The notes below the pieces were generated by a model. The model had not been told where the DNA came from. It saw only the letters and a program-made list of their open reading frames with translations, and made no database searches. A stretch of DNA of 6,888 nt from Pseudomonadota bacterium (GTDB lineage Bacteria > Pseudomonadota > Alphaproteobacteria > Caulobacterales > Caulobacteraceae): NCBI GenBank assembly GCA_023434015.1, contig JAEYTM010000139.1:1-6888 (forward strand), written 5' to 3'. Every line of letters begins with the position of its first letter. Within the stretch, counting starts at the first letter, position 1. A program made the translations under genes and the position numbers. This document shows positions 1 to 5,733 of the stretch, piece after piece.

Positions 1-532
1 CTGGAAATCGCTGCAACGCGAGCTCGCGCGACAGGGCCTGCCGATCCCCCCGCGGCCGACCGGGGCGCGGGCCGACGACCCCGCCGCGGCCCTGGCACAC
101 GACGAGGGCAAGCGCGGCACGGTCGGGGTGGTGGCCCTGGACGTCCGCGGCGACGTGGCGGCGGGCACTTCGACCGGCGGCACGACGGCGAAGCGCTGGG
201 GCCGGGTGGGAGATTCGCCGATCATCGGCGCCGGGACCTACGCCTCCAACGCCGCCTGCGCCGTTTCGGCGACGGGGACGGGGGAGTACTTCATCCGCCT
301 CGCCGTGGCCCGCGACATCTGCGCCCTGGTCGAGCTGAAGGGCCTGAGCCTGCAGGCGGCGGTCGACGAGGTGGTGCAGCACAAGCTCACCGCCCTGGGC
401 GGCGACGGCGGGGTGATCGCGGTGACGCCCGACGGCCAGATGGCCTGGAGCTTCAACACCTCGGGCATGTACCGGGCCCGCATCGCCGACGGCCGGCCGC
501 TGCAGGTCGGCGTCTACAAGGATGAGCCGTGA
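1..532 (+). CDS. iaaA: Type-2 L-asparaginase / isoaspartyl peptidase (Ntn-hydrolase), 3' part
   Basis: This hydrolyses L-asparagine and/or beta-aspartyl (isoaspartyl) dipeptides and is usually cytoplasmic. The family is made as a precursor that cleaves itself before a threonine, which becomes the N-terminal nucleophile of the beta subunit. Here the cleavage site is in a G-TVG motif, with the Thr codon at 119-121. Counting that Thr as beta residue 1, Thr19 (in TSTGG), Arg29 and Asp32 (in GRVGDSP) and Thr52-Gly53 (in SATGTGE) have exactly the spacing of Thr179, Thr197, Arg207, Asp210, Thr230 and Gly231 of E. coli EcAIII. The beta subunit is therefore intact at 137 residues. Only the last ~39 residues of the alpha subunit are in the window, in frame from base 2; the start lies upstream. 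The stop overlaps the hmgA start (TGATG), suggesting co-transcription and translational coupling. Asparaginase versus isoaspartyl peptidase preference cannot be told from sequence. Confidence 0.94.
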   Translation, partial: WKSLQRELARQGLPIPPRPTGARADDPAAALAHDEGKRGTVGVVALDVRGDVAAGTSTGGTTAKRWGRVGDSPIIGAGTYASNAACAVSATGTGEYFIRLAVARDICALVELKGLSLQAAVDEVVQHKLTALGGDGGVIAVTPDGQMAWSFNTSGMYRARIADGRPLQVGVYKDEP

Positions 533-1665
533 TGGCGGGACGCAACTGGATTCCGGTGCGCGGGGCGCAGGGGCTGCATTCGCGCCAGGCCCACGCCGAC
601 ATGCCGCCCGGCACCTATGAGCGGGAGATCTCCAAGGAGGGGTTCTTCGGCCCGGCGGCGTTCATCCATCACCAACGGCCGCCGACCGGATGGACGACGT
701 TCGAAGGGCCGCTGCGGCCGCGGGCGTTCGACCTCAACCGCCTGGCGGCTGTCGAGCCCTCTCCGTGGGCGGCCGGGCGGGTGCTGCACAACGCCGCCGT
801 CGAGCTGCGGTTCTGGAAGCTGTCGCAGCCGATGCCGGCCCTGGCCCGCAACGCCGACGGCGACCTGCTGCTGTTCGTGCACCAGGGGGCGGGGGAGCTG
901 TTCTGCGATTACGGCCGGCTGGACTACCGGACCGGCGACTACCTCTACCTGCCACGCGGGACAATGTGGCGACTGGAGCCGGTCCAGCCCACCGCCCTGC
1001 TGACCATCCAGGCGACGAACAGCCACTTCGGCCTGCCGGACAAGGGGCTGCTGGGCGGCCAGGCCCTGTTCGACCCGGCCATGCTGGAGACCCCGGTGCT
1101 GGACGAGGCCTTCCGGGCGCAGCAGGTCCGGGCGGGCGAGCATCGCGTGGAGATCAAGAAGCGCGGCGAGGTCTCGACCGTCACCTATCCTTACAATCCG
1201 CTGGACGCCGTCGGCTGGCACGGCGACCTGGCGCCGGTGCGGATCAACGTCGCCGACCTGCGGCCGGTGTCGAGCCATCGCTACCACCTGCCGCCGAGCG
1301 TCCACACGACCTTCGTCAGCGACCGGTTCGTGGTCTGCACCTTCACGCCGCGGCCGTTCGAGACCGACCCCGGGGCGCTGAAGGTGCCGTTCTTCCACAA
1401 CAACGACGATTTCGACGAGGTGCTGTTCTACCACGCCGGCGACTTCTTCAGCCGCGACCATATCGAGGCGGGGATGATGACCTTCCACCCGAGCGGCTTC
1501 ACCCATGGGCCGCACCCGAAGGCGCTGAAGAACATGCTGACCCAGCCCAAGCCGGCGACCGACGAATATGCGGTGATGATCGACGCCCGCGATGCGTTGG
1601 ACCTTGGCGAGGCGGCCGCCGGCGTCGAGAACACCGCCTACGTCGACAGTTGGAAGACCCCGTGA
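532..1665 (+). CDS. hmgA: Homogentisate 1,2-dioxygenase, short form (HmgA family)
   Basis: This is predicted to be a cytoplasmic Fe(II) cupin dioxygenase that opens homogentisate to maleylacetoacetate in tyrosine/phenylalanine breakdown. The product is 377 residues, shorter than the ~435-445 of the human and Pseudomonas enzymes. The C-terminal half carries the active site. His289 (in PFFHNNDDFDE) and His325 (in FTHGPH) have the same 36-residue spacing as human iron ligands His335 and His371. His319 precedes His325 by six, like human His365/His371. His252 (in YHLPPSVHTTF) lines up with the proposed base His292. Glu296 is the likely third ligand but sits one residue later than human Glu341 (H+7 rather than H+6). 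ATG 532 is preferred over GTG 529 because AAGGA (518-522) is 9 nt upstream of it and because of the TGATG overlap with the preceding gene. The fumarylacetoacetase gene two genes downstream supports the pathway. A related aromatic substrate cannot be excluded. Confidence 0.88.
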   Translation: MAGRNWIPVRGAQGLHSRQAHADMPPGTYEREISKEGFFGPAAFIHHQRPPTGWTTFEGPLRPRAFDLNRLAAVEPSPWAAGRVLHNAAVELRFWKLSQPMPALARNADGDLLLFVHQGAGELFCDYGRLDYRTGDYLYLPRGTMWRLEPVQPTALLTIQATNSHFGLPDKGLLGGQALFDPAMLETPVLDEAFRAQQVRAGEHRVEIKKRGEVSTVTYPYNPLDAVGWHGDLAPVRINVADLRPVSSHRYHLPPSVHTTFVSDRFVVCTFTPRPFETDPGALKVPFFHNNDDFDEVLFYHAGDFFSRDHIEAGMMTFHPSGFTHGPHPKALKNMLTQPKPATDEYAVMIDARDALDLGEAAAGVENTAYVDSWKTP

Positions 1666-1934
1666 CCGGACTGAGGGAAGACCTGACCGCCGCCGCCGAG
1701 GACGAGATCGAGCGCGCCTGCACCCTGGGCTGGCGCCAACTGGTGCGGCTGACCCCCTGGGGCGACACCTTCGAGGGCTTCTCGCCGGCCGGGCGGGCGG
1801 TCTGTTTCGAGCGGAGCTATCTGTGGGAATCCTCGCCCCAGGGCGACATCCGTGTTGAGCTGACGGTGTTTCAACCGCAAGCCTACGAGCAGGGCGTCCG
1901 GCTGACCCGGGTGATCAAGCGCGAAGGTTCGTGA
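1662..1934 (+). CDS. Uncharacterised 90-residue protein in the homogentisate operon
   Basis: I do not recognise the family. The GTG start overlaps the hmgA stop as GTGA, with a modest GGAAG (1652-1656) upstream. The frame fills the 295-bp space between hmgA and fahA and ends 25 bp before fahA. The product begins with an acidic amphipathic helix-like stretch (LREDLTAAAEDEIERA, residues 4-19). A mostly beta-like region with many aromatics follows: TPWGDTFEGFSPAGR (31-45), CFERSYLW (48-55), then a DIRVELTVFQP strand (62-72). It has no signal peptide, membrane segment or metal-binding cluster. The strand-rich character suggests a small single-domain soluble protein, perhaps a pathway accessory or binding protein; that is inference only. 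Position and overlap argue that it is a real, co-translated gene rather than a chance frame. Confidence 0.8.
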   Translation: MTGLREDLTAAAEDEIERACTLGWRQLVRLTPWGDTFEGFSPAGRAVCFERSYLWESSPQGDIRVELTVFQPQAYEQGVRLTRVIKREGS

Positions 1935-1950
1935 CCAAGAAGAACACAGC

Positions 1951-1954
1951 GAGG
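1951..1954 (+). promoter_or_regulatory. Shine-Dalgarno of fahA
   Basis: GAGG lies 5 nt before the ATG at 1960, inside the only non-overlapping junction of the operon. It fixes the fahA start and indicates independent ribosome loading here. Confidence 0.75.
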
Positions 1955-1959
1955 AAACG

Positions 1960-2964
1960 ATGAAGCTGGCGTCCCTGAAAGGCGGCCGCGACGGGCGGCT
2001 GGTGGTGGTCTCCAACGACCTGGCCTGGTTCACCGGGGCCGGCCACATCGCTCCGACGCTGCAGGCGGCGCTGGACGACTGGACGACCTGTGAGCCGCTG
2101 TTGCGCGGCCTGCACGAGAGCCTGGAGCACGGGGCCGTGCCGCGCGAGCGCTTCCACGAACACGACGCGGCCAGCCCCCTGCCGCGCGCCTACCAGTGGG
2201 CCGACGGCTCGGCCTATGTGAACCACGTGGCGCTGGTGCGGAAGGCCCGCGCCGCCGACATGCCCGACAGCTTCTGGACCGACCCGCTGATGTACCAGGG
2301 CGGATCGGACGGCTTTCTGGGGCCGCGCGATCCGATCCCGCTGGCCGACGAGTCCTGGGGCTGCGACCTGGAGGGCGAGATCGCGGTGATCACCGGCGAC
2401 GTGCCGCAGGGCGCGGACCGCGAGGCCGCCCTGGCGGCGGTGCGGCTGGTGATGCTGTGCAACGACGTGTCGCTGAGGAATCTGATCCCCGGCGAACTGG
2501 CCAAGGGCTTCGGCTTCTTCCAGTCCAAACCGGCGTCGGCCTTCTCGCCGGTGGCGGTGACGCCCGACGCCCTGCCGGGCTGGCGGGACGGCAAGCTGCA
2601 CGGCCGGCTGGAGGTCGAGCTGAACGGCCGGCCGCTGGGCGCGGCGGACGCCGGCGTCGACATGACCTTCGACTTCGCGACCCTGATCGCCCATGCGGCG
2701 AAGACCCGGGCGCTGGGCGCGGGGACCATCATCGGCTCGGGGACGGTCTCCAACCGCGGCGCCGACGGCGGGCCGGGGCGGCCGGTGGCCGAAGGCGGCC
2801 TGGGCTATTCCTGCCTGGCGGAGCTGCGCACCGTCGAGACCCTGGCCGGGGGCGAGGCGCGGACGCCGTTCCTGAAGGTCGGCGACACGGTGCGGATCGA
2901 GATGCGCGACGAACGCCGCCACACCCTGTTCGGGGCCATCGAGCAGACGGTGGCGCGGGCATGA
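1960..2964 (+). CDS. fahA: Fumarylacetoacetase (FAA hydrolase family, bacterial short form)
   Basis: This hydrolyses 4-fumarylacetoacetate to fumarate and acetoacetate, the last step of tyrosine breakdown, in the cytoplasm. The product is 334 residues, shorter than the ~420 of animal enzymes. It has the N-terminal domain typical of bacterial homologues (about 1-75, opening MKLASLKGGRDGR) and a C-terminal FAA-hydrolase domain (about 80-330). Asp82 and His89 are seven residues apart, as in human metal ligand Asp126 and catalytic His133. Glu138 and Glu140 (in DLEGEIAVI) match Glu199/Glu201, and Asp169 (in CNDVSLRN) matches Asp233. Lys190 (in FQSKPASAFSP) fits the conserved Lys253. GTVSNRG (261-267) is a family turn motif. 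The start is set by the GAGG 5 nt upstream. It follows hmgA and the 90-residue protein gene and overlaps the regulator gene by 4 bp. Another FAA-family hydrolase activity is possible but less likely next to hmgA. Confidence 0.94.
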   Translation: MKLASLKGGRDGRLVVVSNDLAWFTGAGHIAPTLQAALDDWTTCEPLLRGLHESLEHGAVPRERFHEHDAASPLPRAYQWADGSAYVNHVALVRKARAADMPDSFWTDPLMYQGGSDGFLGPRDPIPLADESWGCDLEGEIAVITGDVPQGADREAALAAVRLVMLCNDVSLRNLIPGELAKGFGFFQSKPASAFSPVAVTPDALPGWRDGKLHGRLEVELNGRPLGAADAGVDMTFDFATLIAHAAKTRALGAGTIIGSGTVSNRGADGGPGRPVAEGGLGYSCLAELRTVETLAGGEARTPFLKVGDTVRIEMRDERRHTLFGAIEQTVARA

Positions 2965-3449
2965 GCCAGCAGGCGCGACAGCAGGACGAAGGGCTGAAGC
3001 TGGACGCCTATCTGCCCTATCGCCTTTCGGTGGCGTCGAACGCCGTCTCGGGCCTGATCGCCCGGGCCTACCAGGACCGGTTCGGCCTGAGCATCCCGCA
3101 GTGGCGGCTGACCTGCGTGCTGGCGCAGGAAGGCGGCATGACCCAGGGGCAGATCGTCGCCCGCACGGTGATGGACAAGGTGACGGTGAGCCGGGCGGCT
3201 CAGGGGCTGCTGAAGCGCCATCTGATCGCGCGCTCGGAGCATCCCGACGGACGCTCGCACCTGCTGGCCCTGACGGCCGAGGGACAGCGGCTCTACGCCG
3301 AGATCGCCCCGCTGGCGCTGGCCTACGAGGCCGCGCTGATCTCGGGTCTGGCGCCCGAGGAGGTGACCCTGCTCAAGCGCCTGCTGTCCCGGCTGCAGAG
3401 CGCGGCCGGCGCCCTGGCCGGAGAGGCCGAGCCGCCGTCGCTGCGGTAA
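2961..3449 (+). CDS. MarR-family transcriptional regulator
   Basis: A 162-residue dimeric winged-helix DNA-binding protein. An N-terminal helix region (15-45: YLPYRLSVASNAVSGLIARAY and onward) precedes the helix-turn-helix. IPQWRLTCVLAQEGGMTQ (45-62) leads into helices at about 62-88, with recognition helix MDKVTVSRAAQGLLKR at 71-86. The wing is HPDGRSHLLALTAEG (94-108), with the Asp96-Gly-Arg98 signature of the family. The C-terminal helices (109-150) would complete the dimer interface. The ATG overlaps the fahA stop (ATGA), so it is the last gene of the homogentisate operon. The likely role is ligand-controlled regulation of this operon, with a pathway aromatic acid as the possible effector. 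No operator is visible in the window, since the operon promoter lies upstream of base 1. Family assignment is firm; target and ligand are inference. Confidence 0.94.
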   Translation: MSQQARQQDEGLKLDAYLPYRLSVASNAVSGLIARAYQDRFGLSIPQWRLTCVLAQEGGMTQGQIVARTVMDKVTVSRAAQGLLKRHLIARSEHPDGRSHLLALTAEGQRLYAEIAPLALAYEAALISGLAPEEVTLLKRLLSRLQSAAGALAGEAEPPSLR

Positions 3450-3457
3450 GGCGGCGG
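3432..3457. terminator. GC-rich hairpin at the convergent gene junction (weak terminator candidate)
   Basis: CCGCCG (3432-3437) and CGGCGG (3452-3457) can form a 6-bp GC stem with a 14-nt loop. It spans the stop of the MarR gene and ends 2 bp before the stop of the convergent gene. No T-tract follows on either strand, so a classical intrinsic terminator is not supported. Such short GC repeats are common at this base composition. Confidence 0.2.
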
Positions 3458-3458
3458 A

Positions 3459-3761
3459 TCAGTGGGCGGTCGGCTCGGCCCGGACGCCCCAGCGATGCGA
3501 ACCTTCGCCGAACGGCAGGTGGAAGCCGTAGGCCGAGCGGCGCCGTTCGTCGCGCCAGTTCTCCTCGAAGCTGAGGATCAGGGCGGCCTGCAGGTCTTCG
3601 GGGATCTGCCGCACGTCGTGGCCGAGATTGCGGGCCACCTGCTGGATCACCATGCCCCGGTGCGCCTCGCCGCCGAACGCCAGCAGCACCTCACGGACCT
3701 GCCTGGCGAGCGTCTGCCGGCGGGGCGACGACTTCTTGCTGGTGCTGTTCTCGAGCGTCAT
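3459..3761 (-). CDS. Uncharacterised 100-residue basic protein, possibly a small winged-helix
   Basis: I cannot name the family with confidence. ATG 3761 is chosen because AAGGGAGAG (3769-3777) sits at a good distance upstream; an in-frame TTG at 3788 would add nine residues but lacks support. The N-terminus (1-23) is basic and Ser/Thr-rich. A core at about 24-70 (EVLLAFGGEAHRGMVIQQVA, then ALILSFEENWRDERRR) looks helical, and GFHLPFGEGSHRWGVR (79-94) looks like a beta hairpin. The pattern of a 'GGEAHRGMVI' helix, a 'FEENW' helix and a terminal hairpin loosely recalls the Mrr N-terminal winged-helix fold. That is a visual impression, not a search result. It is convergent with the MarR gene (9 bp between stops) and downstream of feoB on the same strand (97-bp gap), with a plausible promoter of its own. 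DNA binding is a guess. Confidence 0.75.
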   Translation of the reverse strand: MTLENSTSKKSSPRRQTLARQVREVLLAFGGEAHRGMVIQQVARNLGHDVRQIPEDLQAALILSFEENWRDERRRSAYGFHLPFGEGSHRWGVRAEPTAH

Positions 3762-3768
3762 CGAGGTT

Positions 3769-3777
3769 CTCTCCCTT
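3769..3777 (-). promoter_or_regulatory. Shine-Dalgarno deciding the start of the 100-residue protein
   Basis: On the minus strand AAGGGAGAG lies 7 nt before ATG 3761 (GGGAG is 9 nt before it). No comparable site precedes the alternative TTG at 3788, which in any case would place this purine tract inside the coding region. Confidence 0.75.
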
Positions 3778-3801
3778 GGCACGCTCAAGCTAGCCCAGGG
3801 G

Positions 3802-3843
3802 GATTTAGCGACGGGTTAAGGCGCAGGTTGAATGTTTGGTTAA
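3802..3843 (-). promoter_or_regulatory. Candidate CtrA-type promoter of the 100-residue protein gene
   Basis: On the minus strand GCTAAATC (3809-3802) matches the Caulobacter housekeeping -10 consensus GCTANAWC at every position, 40 nt before the start codon. Upstream, TTAA-CCAAACA-TTCA (3843-3829) matches the CtrA box TTAA-N7-TTAA with one mismatch. A further TTAACC half-site lies at 3819-3814. There is no convincing -35 hexamer, which is common where an activator such as CtrA overlaps that position. The -10 is seen directly; CtrA control is inferred and holds only if this is a Caulobacterales-type genome. Confidence 0.4.
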
Positions 3844-3854
3844 CCCACAACCTG
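3813..3854. repeat. Two interleaved 7-bp inverted repeats
   Basis: GGGTTAA (3813-3819) is complementary to TTAACCC (3840-3846), and CAGGTTG (3824-3830) is complementary to CAACCTG (3848-3854), so the pairs cross (A-B-A'-B'). As RNA the two hairpins (20-nt and 17-nt loops) cannot form together as simple stems. As DNA they give overlapping dyads, including the 8-bp palindrome GGTTAACC (3838-3845). They start 4 bp past the feoB stop and overlap the candidate promoter. No T-tract follows, so a simple terminator is not indicated. Confidence 0.6.
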
Positions 3855-3858
3855 GGGA

Positions 3859-5733
3859 TTAGCCCGCGCCCAACGCCACCGCCGTGTGGTAGACGCCGCA
3901 CGAGGCCAGATAGGCCAGGGCGACCATGTAGCCGCACATAACCCCGGTCCACGCCCACGACCCGGTCTCACGCTTGACCACGCCGAGGGTCGCCGCGCAC
4001 TGAGGCGCGAAGATGTACCAGGCCAGGAACGACAGGCCGGTGGCCAGGGACCAGGACTCCGCCAGGCGCGCGCCCAGGGCCCCGACATTGGCCTCGGCGT
4101 CGGCCACCGCATAGACGGTGCCGAGCGCGGCCACCGCCACTTCGCGGGCGGCGAAGCCGGGGATCAGGGCGACCACCATCTGCCAGTTGAAGCCGATCGG
4201 GGCGAACAGCGGCTGGATCGCGTGGCCGATCATGCCGGCGAAGCTGTAGTCGATGTCCGGCAGGGTGGCGTTCGGCGGCGGGTAGGGGAAGGTCGACAGC
4301 ACCCACACCAGCACCATCAGCGGCAGGATGATCCGGCCGGCGCGGGACAGGAAGATCTGCGCGCGCAGCAGCAGGTTGCGCGCGACGCTCTCGAGCGACG
4401 GCAGCTTGTAGGTGGGCAGCTCCATCAGGAACGGCTCGACCGCCCCGCGCCAGAAGACCCGGCGGATCACGAAGGAGACGGTCAGCGCGCTGGCGATCCC
4501 GGCCGCGTAGAGGCCGAACATCACCAGCCCCTGCAGATTGAGGCCGGGGCCGACCGTGCGGTCCGGAATGAAGGCGGCGATGATCAGGGTGTAGACCGGG
4601 ATCCGGGCCGAACAGGTCATCAGCGGCGCGACCAGGATGGTGGTCATCCGATCGCGCTTGTTGTCGATCACCCGCGCGGACATGATCCCGGGGATCGCGC
4701 AGGCGAAGGACGACAGCAGCGGGATGAAGGCGCGGCCGTGCAGGCCGGCCCCGCCCATGATCCGGTCCATCAGGAACGCGGCCCGGGCCATGTAGCCGAA
4801 GTCTTCCAGCAGGATGATGAAGAAGAACAGGATCAGAATCTGCGGCAGGAAGACGAACACGCTGCCCAGGCCGGCGATCAGTCCGTCGGCGATGAAGCTG
4901 CGGATCAGGCCTTCGGGAAGCAGGTCACCGACCAGGCCGCCGAGCAGGCCGAACCCCGCCTCGATGGCGTCGGCGGGCGGACCGGCCCAGCTGAACACCG
5001 CCTGGAACATCAGGAACAACAGGGCGCCGAGGATCGCCAGGCCGGCGACGGGGTGCAGCAGGACGGCGTCCACCCGGCCGGTGAAGGTGTCCGGCCGCTC
5101 GGGCGGGCGCACATAGGTCCTGACGAGGCGCTGGGCCTCGCTGTGGGCGCTGCGGATCGCGGCGGCGTCCGGCTCCCGCCAGGTGTTCTCCCCGGCCAGG
5201 GCGCCGGCGCGGGCCAGCTCGTCCACCCGGGCGACCAGTTCCTCGATGCCCCGCTTCCGGGTGGCGACGGTGGTGACGATCGGGCAGCCGAGCTCGCGCG
5301 ACAGACCCTCCAGGTCGATCCGCAGGCCCTGGCGCTGGGCGATGTCGTACATGTTGAGCGCCAGCACCATCGGCCGGCCGACGGCCTTCAGCTCCAGGAT
5401 CAGGCGCAGCACAAGCCGCAGGTTGGTGGCGTCGGCCACCGCCAGCACCACGTCCGGAACCTGCTCGCCGGCCAGGCGGCCGAGGACGGCGTCGCGGGTG
5501 ACCGCCTCGTCCGGGCTGCGCGCGCGCAGCGAATAGGTGCCGGGCAGGTCGATGACCGACAGGGTGCGCCCATCGGACGTGCGCAGATGGCCGATCTTCC
5601 GCTCGACGGTGACGCCGGCGTAGTTGGCCACCTTCTGGTGATTGCCGGTGAGGGCGTTGAACAGCGCCGTCTTGCCGGAGTTCGGATTGCCCACCAGCGC
5701 GACGCGCGAGGGCGGCAGCACGGCTTCGGTCAT
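3859..5733 (-). CDS. feoB: Ferrous iron transport protein FeoB
   Basis: The inner-membrane Fe(II) permease of the Feo system, a GTPase domain fused to a membrane channel. The product is 624 residues, shorter than the 773 of E. coli FeoB. In the N-terminal G domain, G1 is GNPNSGKT (15-22), the G2 Thr is Thr42 (in GVTVERK), G3 is DLPG (62-65), G4 is NMYD (127-130) and G5 falls near VATRKRG (156-162). A helical linker runs to about 222. The membrane part starts near 225 and contains the conserved gate motifs FACAIPGIMSAR (343-354) and LMTCSARIPVY (371-381), then GFAAREVAVAALG (526-538) and APQCAA (576-581). Cys345, Cys374 and Cys579 are candidate permeation-path cysteines. The start overlaps the feoA stop (ATGA). 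The final segment near 595-621 is followed by only a few residues, so there is no cytoplasmic tail. Iron specificity is from family knowledge. Confidence 0.97.
   Translation of the reverse strand: MTEAVLPPSRVALVGNPNSGKTALFNALTGNHQKVANYAGVTVERKIGHLRTSDGRTLSVIDLPGTYSLRARSPDEAVTRDAVLGRLAGEQVPDVVLAVADATNLRLVLRLILELKAVGRPMVLALNMYDIAQRQGLRIDLEGLSRELGCPIVTTVATRKRGIEELVARVDELARAGALAGENTWREPDAAAIRSAHSEAQRLVRTYVRPPERPDTFTGRVDAVLLHPVAGLAILGALLFLMFQAVFSWAGPPADAIEAGFGLLGGLVGDLLPEGLIRSFIADGLIAGLGSVFVFLPQILILFFFIILLEDFGYMARAAFLMDRIMGGAGLHGRAFIPLLSSFACAIPGIMSARVIDNKRDRMTTILVAPLMTCSARIPVYTLIIAAFIPDRTVGPGLNLQGLVMFGLYAAGIASALTVSFVIRRVFWRGAVEPFLMELPTYKLPSLESVARNLLLRAQIFLSRAGRIILPLMVLVWVLSTFPYPPPNATLPDIDYSFAGMIGHAIQPLFAPIGFNWQMVVALIPGFAAREVAVAALGTVYAVADAEANVGALGARLAESWSLATGLSFLAWYIFAPQCAATLGVVKRETGSWAWTGVMCGYMVALAYLASCGVYHTAVALGAG

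Noticed and set aside
128..532. A separate gene starting at the GTG at 128
   Set aside because: That codon lies three residues after the catalytic Thr of the asparaginase, inside the beta subunit. The frame is open upstream to the window edge.
514..1515. 333-codon minus-strand open frame opposite hmgA
   Set aside because: Arg/Val/Gln-rich shadow with no recognisable motif. The plus strand carries the conserved iron-ligand pattern.
690..1661. Upstream extension of the 90-residue protein frame through hmgA
   Set aside because: This part is Arg/Ala/Gly-rich out-of-frame hmgA sequence. The composition becomes protein-like only after the GTG at 1662.
1927..1945. GTTC...GAAC short dyad before fahA as a MarR operator
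   Set aside because: Only 4-bp arms, located inside the operon and next to the ribosome-binding site; indistinguishable from chance.
1915..2922. 335-codon minus-strand open frame opposite fahA
   Set aside because: Same compositional artefact; fahA on the plus strand has every expected catalytic residue.
3462..3941. 159-codon plus-strand frame across the 100-residue protein gene and its promoter
   Set aside because: No motif and no good ribosome-binding site. The opposite strand has a well-placed Shine-Dalgarno and a more protein-like composition.
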